Source: Bacilli bacterium
GTDB lineage: Bacteria; Bacillota_I; Bacilli_A; ML615J-28; CAG-313
DNA length: 58,534 nucleotides
Direction: 5' to 3'
Assembly: GCA_017411715.1 (NCBI GenBank)
Contig: JAFQPO010000006.1
Location: 1-58,534 of the forward strand
This document shows positions 7,670-17,058 of this stretch, one piece after another; the first letter of the stretch is position 1; each line of letters starts with the position of its first letter. A program made the position numbers and the translations under genes. The notes below the pieces were generated by a model. The model had not been told where the DNA came from. It did not search any database and saw only the letters and a program-made list of their open reading frames with translations.

Positions 7670-8692
7670 TTATAATTGTTCTTGAATAATTTCAAGAGCT
7701 TTTTTAATATCAGATTCAGTCAATAAATAATGACATACAAATCTAATTGTACTTTCATTTTCTCCTTTTTCCCATAATTCAAACATTAAATGTTTTTCTA
7801 GTTTTTTGATTATTTCATTTGAGAAAATAGGGAAGATTTGATTAGTTTCTGTTTCCATTAAAAACTTAACGCCTAACTCTTTTAAACCTTTTGTCAAGTT
7901 TGATGCAAGATCATTTTGGCATCTGGCTATTTGGTAATATAAACCATCTTCAAATAGCGTCTTAAACTGGATCCCCGCAACAAACCCTTTTGCGTACATC
8001 CCACCAAAATGCTTGATTGAATAACGAATTTCATGTTTCATCTCTTCATTCATGATTACCAATGCTTCACCTAATAAAGCACCACATTTAGTTCCACCAA
8101 TATAGAAAGCATCAGTCATTACGGCTAAATCTTTAATTGTTAAGTCAGTATGTTCAGTAGTTAATGCTACTCCTAAACGAGCTCCATCAACGAACAAATA
8201 TAAATTATGTTCTTTACAATATTCTGATATTTCTTGTAATTCTTGTTTAGTATATAAAGTTCCATATTCAGTAGCTTGTGTTATATAAACAAGTTTTGGT
8301 TTTACCATGTGCTCATCTGTATGCATCATAACTGCACGATTTAAATCAGCAACTTTCATTTTTCCTAAATGATGAGGCACAGTTATAATTTTATGTCCAC
8401 CTTGTTCAATAGTACCTGTTTCATGAACATTAATATGTCCACTTTCTACACTTACTACTGCTTCATATGGTTTTAGAATATGAGAAATTAGAACTTTGTT
8501 AGTAATAGTTCCGCCAACTAAGAAACATACCTCAGCATTTAGTTGACCAACTTCTTTTTGGATTATTAATTTTGCGGCATCAGATATTTCATCCAAACCA
8601 TACCCTACAAACGTATTATTTTGTAATTCAACCATTTTGCTTAAAATTTTTGGATGGGCAATTGATGCATAGTCATTTCTTAAATTTATCAT
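7670..8692 (-). CDS. Threonine aldolase / beta-eliminating lyase family PLP enzyme
   Basis: The 340 residues match the low-specificity threonine aldolase family, PLP fold type I. Features are FVDGARLGVAL (Asp169 holding the PLP pyridine) and YIGGTKCGALLG (Lys202 forming the internal aldimine), with GHINVHETG in the active site. Members split threonine or allo-threonine to glycine and acetaldehyde. It is the last gene of a four-gene minus-strand run, 15 bp after the 5'-nucleotidase gene. Exact substrate specificity cannot be read from sequence. Confidence 0.9.
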   Translation of the reverse strand: MINLRNDYASIAHPKILSKMVELQNNTFVGYGLDEISDAAKLIIQKEVGQLNAEVCFLVGGTITNKVLISHILKPYEAVVSVESGHINVHETGTIEQGGHKIITVPHHLGKMKVADLNRAVMMHTDEHMVKPKLVYITQATEYGTLYTKQELQEISEYCKEHNLYLFVDGARLGVALTTEHTDLTIKDLAVMTDAFYIGGTKCGALLGEALVIMNEEMKHEIRYSIKHFGGMYAKGFVAGIQFKTLFEDGLYYQIARCQNDLASNLTKGLKELGVKFLMETETNQIFPIFSNEIIKKLEKHLMFELWEKGENESTIRFVCHYLLTESDIKKALEIIQEQL

Positions 8693-8707
8693 ATTTTCCC
8701 TTCTTAA

Positions 8708-10579
8708 TTAGTATAAATTATCAATATATTCAAGTAATAAATCTCTTGCTAAAACATTAGTGTAATAAGGAATTGTATCATCAAACTCATCATAATAAGC
8801 ACCTGTATACACATAGTCTATTACCGCAACTTTATATTCTTTATTATTATCTAAACTTGATGCATTAAAATCAGAGTTAAAATATAAATATGAACTATTT
8901 TCATTATATAAAGATTTAAGTTGTCGACCAGTCATATAAGTTGTGATAACTTCATTATTAAATGGTAAAACTTCGTATACTTCAGCCACAGTAATTTCAC
9001 CCGCATTGATTGTTGATCTCACGCCACCTGTATTCATAATTGATACATCAGCAGAATATTCTTCTTTCATCGCAGTAACGATATAATTACCTAATGTACT
9101 TTTATTAATACTATAAGATACACTTCCTAATACTCTAGTAGAATCATTAATGTAACTTGCATAACGATCAACCACGTCTTTCATTGAAGCACTCTTTGAG
9201 TAATTATTAATATAATAATGATTAGCCTCAGTATTAACTAATTTGTTATTAGCATCAAGTGATAATGATAGAGTTGCTGCCATAATGTTATTAGAACGAT
9301 TTTGAATGGAGTAAATCGTAGCCCCATCACTTCTAACATAAGTATCTAATGTTCTTTGATGTGTGTGTGCACATAATACCGCATCAATTAAACTATCACC
9401 AGTAAGACGAGTTAGATCATAAATTAAATCATAATCTTGAGCATGCATACTAACGATAACACTATCACAATTATGTGTATTTCTAAGTTCTGATGCATAT
9501 TGTTTAATTAGTTCTAAAGGATAAATAAAATCATAAGCCGCAACATTTTCAGCTAAGATTGAAGATTCAAAAGTATCCCCAATAACACCAATAATACCAA
9601 CCTTTGTGCCGGCTTTATTAACTACTGTATATGGTTCCATCCAACTAGGAATTTTACCAGTTGCTTTTTCAATAATGTTAGCTCCTAAGAAAGGAAATTC
9701 TGCTTCACCATTTGATAAATCGCCATCATTATAAACAGCAATTTTATCAAGGCCCCAGTCAAACTCATGGTTACCTATAACGAACGCATCAAAATCCATC
9801 GCATTTAAGGCATCAAGAATAGGTAAGCCATATAATACATTAGAAACATAACTACCTTGAAACATATCTCCATTTGCAACTTTAATATATTCATTATTTT
9901 TTTCTAATGTTTCTAGTAATCCCGCAACATTTTCAACACCTTGATTTTCTTCACTAGTGAAAGCACCATGTGTGTCATTAATCATAAAAATATGATATTC
10001 TTTAGGCCCTTCTTCTTGAACATAATATGTAACGCTATTACTATAATCACTATTTTTATAATCAGCTACATTAGAAATGGCTATCACTTTAAATGTTGAA
10101 CCACTTTCAGTATTTTCTGGAATTTCATAAGTTAATGAGTCAACTAATGTTTTATATTCATCATTCATATAAATATGATAACTACTAGCATTAGCCACCT
10201 TATCCCAACTAATTACACGATCATTAATACTAATGATTGGTGCATCTAAAGGCATTTGTTCTTTAACATAAGAAATAACATTACTTTTTAAACTATTTGT
10301 ATATAATGGATCTGTTGAAGTCGCAATTATATAGATTAAATTTGTTCCATAATCAAGAGTTGACAAATCAATTTCACGAATAGTTGTTTCACCAATCATT
10401 TCATCATTAACATAAATTTCATAACTTGTAGCATGCTCTATAGGATTCCACTTTATCACATTTTCTCTTAATGAAATTTGTGGTGCTACAAGTTTAGTTT
10501 TAGTTTGAGTTTGTGGCATTTCACATGCTGTAACTAACATCAGTAAAAAAGTTAATAATACTAAACTAATTTTTTTCAT
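8708..10579 (-). CDS. Surface lipoprotein 5'-nucleotidase (UshA type) with two FN3-like domains
   Basis: The 623 residues begin with a lipoprotein signal (VTAC, Cys19). Two FN3-like repeats follow, about 31-105 and 112-187, each with a W...A(T/S)SY.IY.ND core. The metallophosphatase domain starts near 195: INDTHG (Asp202, His204), ANGDMFQGS, IGNHEFDWG, and CAHTHQ. The 5'-nucleotidase C-terminal domain has MNTGGVRSTINAGEIT and VLPFNNEV. UshA-type enzymes dephosphorylate nucleotides outside the cell. It is 2 bp after a nuclease lipoprotein gene, suggesting joint nucleic-acid scavenging. Confidence 0.93.
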   Translation of the reverse strand: MKKISLVLLTFLLMLVTACEMPQTQTKTKLVAPQISLRENVIKWNPIEHATSYEIYVNDEMIGETTIREIDLSTLDYGTNLIYIIATSTDPLYTNSLKSNVISYVKEQMPLDAPIISINDRVISWDKVANASSYHIYMNDEYKTLVDSLTYEIPENTESGSTFKVIAISNVADYKNSDYSNSVTYYVQEEGPKEYHIFMINDTHGAFTSEENQGVENVAGLLETLEKNNEYIKVANGDMFQGSYVSNVLYGLPILDALNAMDFDAFVIGNHEFDWGLDKIAVYNDGDLSNGEAEFPFLGANIIEKATGKIPSWMEPYTVVNKAGTKVGIIGVIGDTFESSILAENVAAYDFIYPLELIKQYASELRNTHNCDSVIVSMHAQDYDLIYDLTRLTGDSLIDAVLCAHTHQRTLDTYVRSDGATIYSIQNRSNNIMAATLSLSLDANNKLVNTEANHYYINNYSKSASMKDVVDRYASYINDSTRVLGSVSYSINKSTLGNYIVTAMKEEYSADVSIMNTGGVRSTINAGEITVAEVYEVLPFNNEVITTYMTGRQLKSLYNENSSYLYFNSDFNASSLDNNKEYKVAVIDYVYTGAYYDEFDDTIPYYTNVLARDLLLEYIDNLY

Positions 10580-10581
10580 AA

Positions 10582-11388
10582 TTATTTAAACCTCTTATTT
10601 TCATAATCATAATGTGGGTCAATTTCTCCATAAACGCGGCGGCCTGTTTTTTTAGCCTCCACCCCGGCTTGCATAAAGTATTCAAAATAAGGACTATCTA
10701 AACCAATTTTAGGATCACTATATGCTTCTTCTACTAATTGAAGATTTACCAAAACTCCATCAGCCCAAACATAAGCTAAATATCTATCATAAACATCTTT
10801 TGATAACTCTATATTTTCCAAAACAATTGTTTCAGCATTTCTTAATATTAAAGCAGTAAAATCGCTAGCTGCTTTCCCCCATGCTTCTTTTTGTTTTGTT
10901 GATTCAGGTGTATCAACTCCTAAAAATCTAACTTTTACCACTTCGTTACCACAATAAAAGTGAGCAGTATCTCCATCAATTGATCTAAAAAGTGTTACTT
11001 CACCAATACCATCAGTTAAAAAGTTTTTATCTTTATAATCATATGGAAAACTTAAGGTATTAGAGTTTTTATATGTTAATGGAAGTTCTGTTGTTAAAAC
11101 ACTGATTTCAGTACCTTTTTTAACTGATTCTCCTACTTGGTAACCATTATAATCTATAAAACAATCATATTGTAAAGCTGAAGTGATGTTAATATGTTGA
11201 AAAGCAAAACGACATTTTAGTCCTAAGTCTTCTAAAGTATATTTTATTTGTTCTCTAGTCATTCCTTCTAAAGACGGTAATTCAACCATCACATCAGCTG
11301 AAGTTGTAGGTGCTGTACAACCACTAACAAAAATAAGATTAAATAGTAATAAATAAATTAATATAAATGTCTTAAATTTCTTCATCAT
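10582..11388 (-). CDS. Lipoprotein with PASTA-like domain and staphylococcal-type nuclease
   Basis: The 268 residues have a lipobox (VSGC, Cys24), a PASTA-like domain at about 36-102 (LPSLEGMTREQIKYTLEDLG, closing with VKKGTEISVLT), and an SNase domain at about 128-262. The nuclease residues are present: SIDGDT, Arg154 in RFLGVDTPE, Glu162, and Arg202 in DRYLAYVWADG. It should cut DNA or RNA at the cell surface. PASTA domains often bind peptidoglycan, so this one may tether the nuclease to the wall. The start overlaps the upstream hydrolase gene by 17 bp. Confidence 0.9.
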   Translation of the reverse strand: MMKKFKTFILIYLLLFNLIFVSGCTAPTTSADVMVELPSLEGMTREQIKYTLEDLGLKCRFAFQHINITSALQYDCFIDYNGYQVGESVKKGTEISVLTTELPLTYKNSNTLSFPYDYKDKNFLTDGIGEVTLFRSIDGDTAHFYCGNEVVKVRFLGVDTPESTKQKEAWGKAASDFTALILRNAETIVLENIELSKDVYDRYLAYVWADGVLVNLQLVEEAYSDPKIGLDSPYFEYFMQAGVEAKKTGRRVYGEIDPHYDYENKRFK

Positions 11389-12523
11389 AAATAGTATTTT
11401 CCCACACTTTTAATGTATCTTCTATGCACCCTGCAAAACCACTATGAGCAGTTTTATAAATTCCTCCATTGGTCATAAAAATCAAACCTGCTTTTTTTAC
11501 TGGATCAAATGCCATAATAGTTCTTACACCGTATGCACTACCTGTATGTCCATATAATACGTGATTACCACGTTCCCAAATTGCGACTTGTAGGCCTTTT
11601 GCTTGATATGATCCATAATAATCAAATTCAGTTAATCTTTCTTCATTTGTGATTGACCAAATTTTATTAAGCATTAAATTACGAGTTTCTTTTGATAATA
11701 TAACACCATCATTTTCAGTAAGTGATTTCATAAACAATGCTAAATCTTTTGGTTTAATAAATAATCCTCCAGCAGGGCCACGATAATTTTGGCCAATTTC
11801 TTCTTGCATCATTTTACTAATAAATAACTCTTTGTTACGGCATAATTCTTTTTTCCCACCAAAGAAATTATAAGCGGAAATGATTTCTTCATCCGCAAGT
11901 TTATTTGGATAAAAACTAGCTTTAATATTTAATTTACTAAAGATCTTTTGATTTAAGTATTCATCATAAGAGATCTTAGTAACTCTTTCAATAATACAAG
12001 CTAATATCCCGCAACCAAAATTACTATAACAAAATCTTGTTCCTGGAGCGTATTTCGCAAATGTTAAATCACTATAATATTTAGAATCTTTATTAATTAA
12101 TAAATCTTCAAGTTTACAATCAATCCCTTTTCTGTTAACACCATTATAACCATCGATACGCTCATCGTTAGTCATTTCTTCATCATCAAAACCATCTGTA
12201 ATACTTGATGTTTGGGTCATCAACATTTTTAAAGTTATAATATCATTAGGATAATTAGGATTACGAAGTGTAAAGCCTAAGTATTTAGAAATGTCTTCAT
12301 CTAAATCAACTTTTCCTTCTTCAAGCAAACACAATATTCCTGTTGCGACTACAACTTTAGAAATAGAAGCAATACGATAATAAACATCTGAATGCATTGT
12401 ATAATTTTCATATGCTTCACCTAAATAATAATCTTTAAACTCATTATTTTGATAACTAACAACACTCATTCCAACTAAATGATTGTCTTCTTTTACACAT
12501 TGTAATTTTTCAAAAAAGTTCAT
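11372..12523 (-). CDS. Serine hydrolase, class C beta-lactamase / DD-peptidase fold
   Basis: The 383 residues belong to the Beta-lactamase (PF00144) family. Ser53-x-x-Lys56 (ASISK) is the nucleophile motif, Tyr-Ser-Asn appears in FCYSNFGCG, and GHTGSAYG supplies the KTG-like motif. There is no signal peptide or membrane segment, so it is probably cytoplasmic. Family members include esterases and D-amino-acid peptidases, and resistance to beta-lactams should not be assumed. It is the first gene of the run ending at 7670, behind a clear promoter. Confidence 0.88.
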   Translation of the reverse strand: MNFFEKLQCVKEDNHLVGMSVVSYQNNEFKDYYLGEAYENYTMHSDVYYRIASISKVVVATGILCLLEEGKVDLDEDISKYLGFTLRNPNYPNDIITLKMLMTQTSSITDGFDDEEMTNDERIDGYNGVNRKGIDCKLEDLLINKDSKYYSDLTFAKYAPGTRFCYSNFGCGILACIIERVTKISYDEYLNQKIFSKLNIKASFYPNKLADEEIISAYNFFGGKKELCRNKELFISKMMQEEIGQNYRGPAGGLFIKPKDLALFMKSLTENDGVILSKETRNLMLNKIWSITNEERLTEFDYYGSYQAKGLQVAIWERGNHVLYGHTGSAYGVRTIMAFDPVKKAGLIFMTNGGIYKTAHSGFAGCIEDTLKVWENTIYDEEI

Positions 12524-12544
12524 ACTTACACCTTCTTTTTATCT

Positions 12545-12573
12545 ATTATACCATAGGTTTTGAATTTCTTCAA
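12545..12573 (-). promoter_or_regulatory. Sigma-A promoter of the hydrolase-nuclease-nucleotidase run
   Basis: TTGAAG (12568-12573), 17 bp, TATAAT (12545-12550) with an extended TGG before the -10 box. It is divergent from the udk promoter. Confidence 0.75.
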
Positions 12574-12609
12574 TATGTAAGCAATAATACCAAAATTTAT
12601 ACTAAAATA

Positions 12610-12618
12610 TGCTATAAT
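12610..12618 (+). promoter_or_regulatory. Extended -10 promoter of udk
   Basis: TGCTATAAT lies 29 bp before the udk ATG; the -35 region is poor. Confidence 0.6.
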
Positions 12619-12647
12619 ATTACCATATTTGACAAGAGGAAAATATT

Positions 12648-13292
12648 ATGAGCGTAATTATTATTGGAATTGCTGGTGGAACAGCATCTGGAAAAACTAC
12701 TATTTCTAAAAAACTATACGAAGCTTCTTTACCATATGGAACAGTATCTTTAATTAGATTAGATGACTACTATCATGATTCATCACATCTAACTTTAGAA
12801 CAAAGAAGACAAATTAACTTTGACCATCCAGATTCATATGATACTGATTTAATCGTAAAACATTTAAATCAATTATCACAAGGTATTGCGATTGAAAAGC
12901 CTATTTATGATTTTGTCTATTCAATTCGTTCTCAGGAAACAGAAAGAATTGAACCGAGCAATATTATCATTGTGGAAGGTATCATGATTTTTGCGATTAA
13001 AGAATTACGTGATTTATTCCAAATGAAAATCTATGTTGATACTGATGATGATATTAGATTTATTAGACGTCTAAAAAGAGATATTAACCATCGTGGTCGA
13101 ACTGTCGAATCAGTTGTTAATCAATATCTTACAACTGTAAGACCAATGCATCAAACATTCGTTGAACCTTCTAAACGATATGCTGATATCATTGTACCTG
13201 AGGGCGGTAAGAATGCGGTGGCAGTCGATATTTTATTAACTAAAATAATTGATTTACTACGTAACAGTGATCAAGAAACATATAAAAAATAA
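12648..13292 (+). CDS. udk: Uridine kinase
   Basis: Uridine/cytidine kinase phosphorylates uridine and cytidine in pyrimidine salvage. The 214 residues match the usual length (about 210). The P-loop GGTASGKTT is near residue 9, followed by RLDDYYHD, NFDHPDSYD, EGIMIF, DTDDDIRFIRR and the lid region RDINHRGR. It is transcribed alone, divergent from the nuclease/nucleotidase run whose end product would be nucleosides, and is followed by a terminator. Confidence 0.96.
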   Translation: MSVIIIGIAGGTASGKTTISKKLYEASLPYGTVSLIRLDDYYHDSSHLTLEQRRQINFDHPDSYDTDLIVKHLNQLSQGIAIEKPIYDFVYSIRSQETERIEPSNIIIVEGIMIFAIKELRDLFQMKIYVDTDDDIRFIRRLKRDINHRGRTVESVVNQYLTTVRPMHQTFVEPSKRYADIIVPEGGKNAVAVDILLTKIIDLLRNSDQETYKK

Positions 13293-13321
13293 GGGATTCA
13301 AAATAATAATTTGAATCCCTT
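13291..13321 (+). terminator. Bidirectional terminator between udk and the ABC exporter
   Basis: A 12-bp stem (13291-13302 with 13310-13321; AAGGGATTCAAA and its complement) has a 7-base AT loop and is followed by T residues. It lies between convergent genes. Confidence 0.85.
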
Positions 13322-13326
13322 TTCAT

Positions 13327-15222
13327 TTATTCTAATTCGAATACACCAGTATATAATTCGTAGTATTCACCTTTTTGTTCAAGTAGTTCTTCGTGTGTTC
13401 CGCGTTCAATAATACGACCTTTTTCTAAAACCATGATTACATCAGAATTTCTTACGGTCGATAATCTATGCGCTATAACAAATACTGTACGACCTTTCAT
13501 TAACGCATCCATTCCTCTTTGAACAATTGCTTCAGTTCTTGTATCAATTGAAGAAGTTGCTTCATCAAGAATCATTACTGGTGGATTTGCAATGGCACAT
13601 CTTGCGATAGCAATTAATTGTCTTTCACCTTGTGATAAATTAGCACCATTATTTGTTAGAAGTGTATCATATCCATCTTTCATCTTACTAATAAAGTCAT
13701 CAGCTCCAGCTAAGCGTGCAGCTTCAATACACTCTTCATCAGTCGCATCTAATTTACCATATCTAATATTGTCATAAATTGTACCAGTGAAAAGATTAGT
13801 GTCTTGTAAAACCATTCCTAATGATTTTCTTAAATCAGATTTTTTAATTTTATTAATATTAATTCCATCAAATCTAACCTTACCATCAGCAATATCATAG
13901 AAACGATTAATTAAATTTGTTATTGTAGTTTTACCTGCCCCTGTAGCACCTACAAAAGCAATTTTTTGCCCAGGATACGCATATAGTGTAACATCTTGTA
14001 ATACTATTTTTTCTTCAGTATAACCAAAGTCAACTTCAAACATTCTAACATCACCAGCTAATTTAGTGTAAGTTACTGTACCATCTTGATGAGGATGACG
14101 CCATGCCCACATACCAGTACGGGTTTGACTTTCTACTATTTCACCATTTTCGTATTTAGCATTAACAAGTGTAACATATCCATGATCAACTTCACTTTCT
14201 TCATCTAATAACGCAAAGATTCGGCCTGCGCCAGCTAACCCCATAACAATCGAATTGATTTGGTTAGAAACTTGATTAACATTACCTGAGAATTGTTTTG
14301 TCATATTTAAGAATGATACAACAGTTGCGGCAATTAGTGGATTACCAGAAATACTAAAATTAGGAATTTCTTTGATTAATAATAGCCCACCAATGAAAGC
14401 AACAAAAACATATAAAATATTACCAATGTTACCAAGAATTGGCATTAACATATTTGCATACTTATTTGCTTGTTCAGATTCAAAGAATAATTGATTATTA
14501 ACTTTATCAAATTCTTCTTTGGTTTGTTCTTCATGAGTAAATACTTTAACTACTTTTTGACCATTCATCATTTCTTCAATATAGCCTTCAGTTTTCGCAA
14601 TTGCTCTTTGTTGTCCAATAAAATGTCTCGCACTTCTTCCACCAATTGTTTTTGTTACAAGAAGAATGAAAGCAACACCACTTAATACAACTAAAGTTAG
14701 CCATACACTAAAATATAACATTATAGCAAGTACTGATGAAACAATTACAAGTGATGATAAAAACTGAGGTATACTTTGAGAAACTAATTGACGTAAAGTA
14801 TCAATATCATTAGTATAGTAACTCATTATATCACCATGATTATGTATATCAAAATATTTTATCGGTAATGTTTGCATATGATTAAACATTTTAACACGCA
14901 TTTTCTTTAAGAATCCTTGTGTAATAACTGCCAATAATTGTTGATAACAAATAAGTGAAGTAATCGACAAAATGTAAAGACCAGCTAAAATAAATACATA
15001 TTGTAATATTTCAGTTGAAACACTTTCCCAAGCTAATTTTTCTTTTAAAGCCACCCCAATAATTCGCATAATGTTTTGCATAAAAACAGCTGGAATTGCA
15101 CTAACAATAGCACTAAAAATTATAAAGCACATTGCAAGTGGAAGTAATCTTGGGTATGATGCGAATAATAACTTTAAAAGTCTCTTTAATGTTCCTTTAG
15201 CAGGTTTTGGTCTTCTATTCAT
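13327..15222 (-). CDS. Heterodimeric ABC exporter subunit, catalytically consensus Walker B
   Basis: This is a half-transporter of 631 residues with six N-terminal membrane helices and a C-terminal ATPase. Walker A is GATGAGKTT and Walker B ends in LDEATSS (catalytic Glu present), but the signature is LSQGE rather than LSGGQ. A linker insertion rich in Trp and His (MWAWRHPHQDG) precedes the ATPase, as in related clostridial proteins. A longer frame begins at 15273, but the ATG at 15222 overlaps the upstream stop (ATGAATAG) and has AGGTGAT upstream, so it is chosen. It pairs with the next gene, LmrCD/TM287-288 style. The exported substrate is unknown. Confidence 0.9.
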   Translation of the reverse strand: MNRRPKPAKGTLKRLLKLLFASYPRLLPLAMCFIIFSAIVSAIPAVFMQNIMRIIGVALKEKLAWESVSTEILQYVFILAGLYILSITSLICYQQLLAVITQGFLKKMRVKMFNHMQTLPIKYFDIHNHGDIMSYYTNDIDTLRQLVSQSIPQFLSSLVIVSSVLAIMLYFSVWLTLVVLSGVAFILLVTKTIGGRSARHFIGQQRAIAKTEGYIEEMMNGQKVVKVFTHEEQTKEEFDKVNNQLFFESEQANKYANMLMPILGNIGNILYVFVAFIGGLLLIKEIPNFSISGNPLIAATVVSFLNMTKQFSGNVNQVSNQINSIVMGLAGAGRIFALLDEESEVDHGYVTLVNAKYENGEIVESQTRTGMWAWRHPHQDGTVTYTKLAGDVRMFEVDFGYTEEKIVLQDVTLYAYPGQKIAFVGATGAGKTTITNLINRFYDIADGKVRFDGININKIKKSDLRKSLGMVLQDTNLFTGTIYDNIRYGKLDATDEECIEAARLAGADDFISKMKDGYDTLLTNNGANLSQGERQLIAIARCAIANPPVMILDEATSSIDTRTEAIVQRGMDALMKGRTVFVIAHRLSTVRNSDVIMVLEKGRIIERGTHEELLEQKGEYYELYTGVFELE

Positions 15223-16951
15223 TATCATCACCTGCCTTATTTTGTGATTCATATACTTCTTTATAAATATCACAAGTTTGCATTAATTCTTTGTGATTAC
15301 CGATTGCAGCAATATGACCTTTATCCATTACAATAATCTTGTCCGCATCCGCAACACTAGCTGTACGTTGAGCGATAATTATTTTAGTTGTTTCAGGAAT
15401 ATATTCGCGCATGCCTTTTCTTATTAAAGCATCAGTCTTAGTATCAACCGCACTAGTTGAATCATCAAAAATAATAATTTTAGGTGATTTTAATAATGCA
15501 CGAGCAATACAAAGTCTTTGACGTTGTCCACCAGAAACATTCGTACCACCTTGTTCGATATAAGTATCATAGCCATTAGGGAATGATTGGATAAATGAAT
15601 CAGCTTGTGCTAATTTACAAACATGAATCATTTCTTCATCAGTTGCATCATTTTTACCCCATCTTAAGTTTTCTTTAATAGTTCCGCTAAATAAGATATT
15701 TTTTTGAAGAACTACTGATACTTGGTCACGAAGTGCATCTAAATCATAATCTCTAACATCTTTGCCACCAACATACACAGTTCCTTCAGTGACATCATAT
15801 AATCTAGATATTAATTGAATTAAAGTAGATTTAGCACTACCAGTTGAGCCAATAATTCCGATTGTCTCACCTGAGGCTATTTCTAAGTTAATATTTTCTA
15901 GTATCATTTTACTAGTGCCATATTTGAAAGAAACATTTTCAAATTTAATTGAGCCATCCGCAACTACCATTTCCGCATTTTCTTTAGACTCTAAAATTAC
16001 TTCTTCTTTTAATACTTCAACAATTCTTTCTGCTGATTCGATTGACATAGTAATCATTACATAAATCATGGAAATCATCATTAGACTCATTAAGATTTGA
16101 AAACCATAAGTTAATAGCGCTGACATTTGGCCAATATTAATTTTTAATCCACTTGATGAGATAACTGTATATGATCCAAATGATAAAATAAAAATCATGA
16201 TTGAATTCAAACAGAAATTCATAATAGGACTATTCCATGCAAGTATTCTTTCTGCTTTAGTAAAGTCATTACATACATCAGTTGCGGCCTTACCAAATTT
16301 TTCAATTTCATAATCTTCACGAACAAATGCTTTAACAACTCTCATTCCTTTAACATTTTCTTGAATTGAGTTATTTAAATTATCATACTTTTTAAATACT
16401 TTTCTAAAAAGTGGCATTGCGCGTCTAGCAATTAAAATTAATCCAGTAAATAAAATTGGAATAACAGCTAAATATATAACCGCAATTCTTCCTCCCATTA
16501 AAAATCCCATTACAAATGAAAATATCAACATAAATGGACTTCTAATAGCTGTTCTAATTAACATCATGTATGAATGTTGAACATTTGTTACATCAGTTGT
16601 TAGACGAGTAACAAGTGATGATGATTGAAACTTATCAATATTTTCAAATGAATAAGTTTGTATTTTGTCAAACATATCTTTACGCAAATTTCTCGCAAAT
16701 CCACAAGAGGCAGTTGCACAAAACTTACCTGCTGTTGCGCCACATATTAATGATAACAAAGCCATTACAACTAAAATGCCGCCATAATTAATAATTGTAT
16801 CTAAATCACAACCTGATTCTATTTTAGTAATCAATCCAGCGACAATAAAAGGAATAATACATTCAAGCACAACTTCCATTGAAACAATGACTATTGTTAA
16901 GATAGATGTTTTTTTAAATTCACGAATACTTTTATAAAGTGTTTTTAACAA
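15215..16951 (-). CDS. Heterodimeric ABC exporter subunit, degenerate Walker B
   Basis: This 578-residue half-transporter has six membrane helices followed by an ATPase. Walker A is GSTGSAKS, the signature is VSGGQRQR, and Walker B ends in FDDSTSAVD with Asp where the catalytic Glu is expected. In heterodimers of the TM287/288 type this subunit contributes the inactive half-site together with the partner's LSQGE motif. It starts with TTG at 16951 behind GGGGGGAT and overlaps its partner by 8 bp. Confidence 0.9.
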   Translation of the reverse strand: MLKTLYKSIREFKKTSILTIVIVSMEVVLECIIPFIVAGLITKIESGCDLDTIINYGGILVVMALLSLICGATAGKFCATASCGFARNLRKDMFDKIQTYSFENIDKFQSSSLVTRLTTDVTNVQHSYMMLIRTAIRSPFMLIFSFVMGFLMGGRIAVIYLAVIPILFTGLILIARRAMPLFRKVFKKYDNLNNSIQENVKGMRVVKAFVREDYEIEKFGKAATDVCNDFTKAERILAWNSPIMNFCLNSIMIFILSFGSYTVISSSGLKINIGQMSALLTYGFQILMSLMMISMIYVMITMSIESAERIVEVLKEEVILESKENAEMVVADGSIKFENVSFKYGTSKMILENINLEIASGETIGIIGSTGSAKSTLIQLISRLYDVTEGTVYVGGKDVRDYDLDALRDQVSVVLQKNILFSGTIKENLRWGKNDATDEEMIHVCKLAQADSFIQSFPNGYDTYIEQGGTNVSGGQRQRLCIARALLKSPKIIIFDDSTSAVDTKTDALIRKGMREYIPETTKIIIAQRTASVADADKIIVMDKGHIAAIGNHKELMQTCDIYKEVYESQNKAGDDNE

Positions 16952-16990
16952 AACTATCCCCCCTTTTTTTATTATCTTTATACTTTAGTT

Positions 16991-17019
16991 ATTATACTCC
17001 AAATTACCATTTTTTGCAA
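16991..17019 (-). promoter_or_regulatory. Sigma-A promoter of the ABC exporter pair
   Basis: TTGCAA (17014-17019), 17 bp, TATAAT (16991-16996), about 40 bp before the TTG start. Confidence 0.75.
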
Positions 17020-17035
17020 GTAAAAAAGACAAGAA

Positions 17036-17058
17036 AAAAGGCAGTAATTCTGCCTTTT
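17036..17058 (-). terminator. Intrinsic terminator of the SGNH lipoprotein gene
   Basis: A 9-bp stem AAAAGGCAG/CTGCCTTTT (17036-17044 with 17050-17058) has a 5-base loop. The stop codon of the gene lies at its base. Confidence 0.8.

Noticed and set aside
11372..12523. Beta-lactam resistance gene
   Set aside because: The SxxK/YxN/HTG pattern belongs to a broad serine hydrolase family, and there is no export signal, so antibiotic resistance is not supported.
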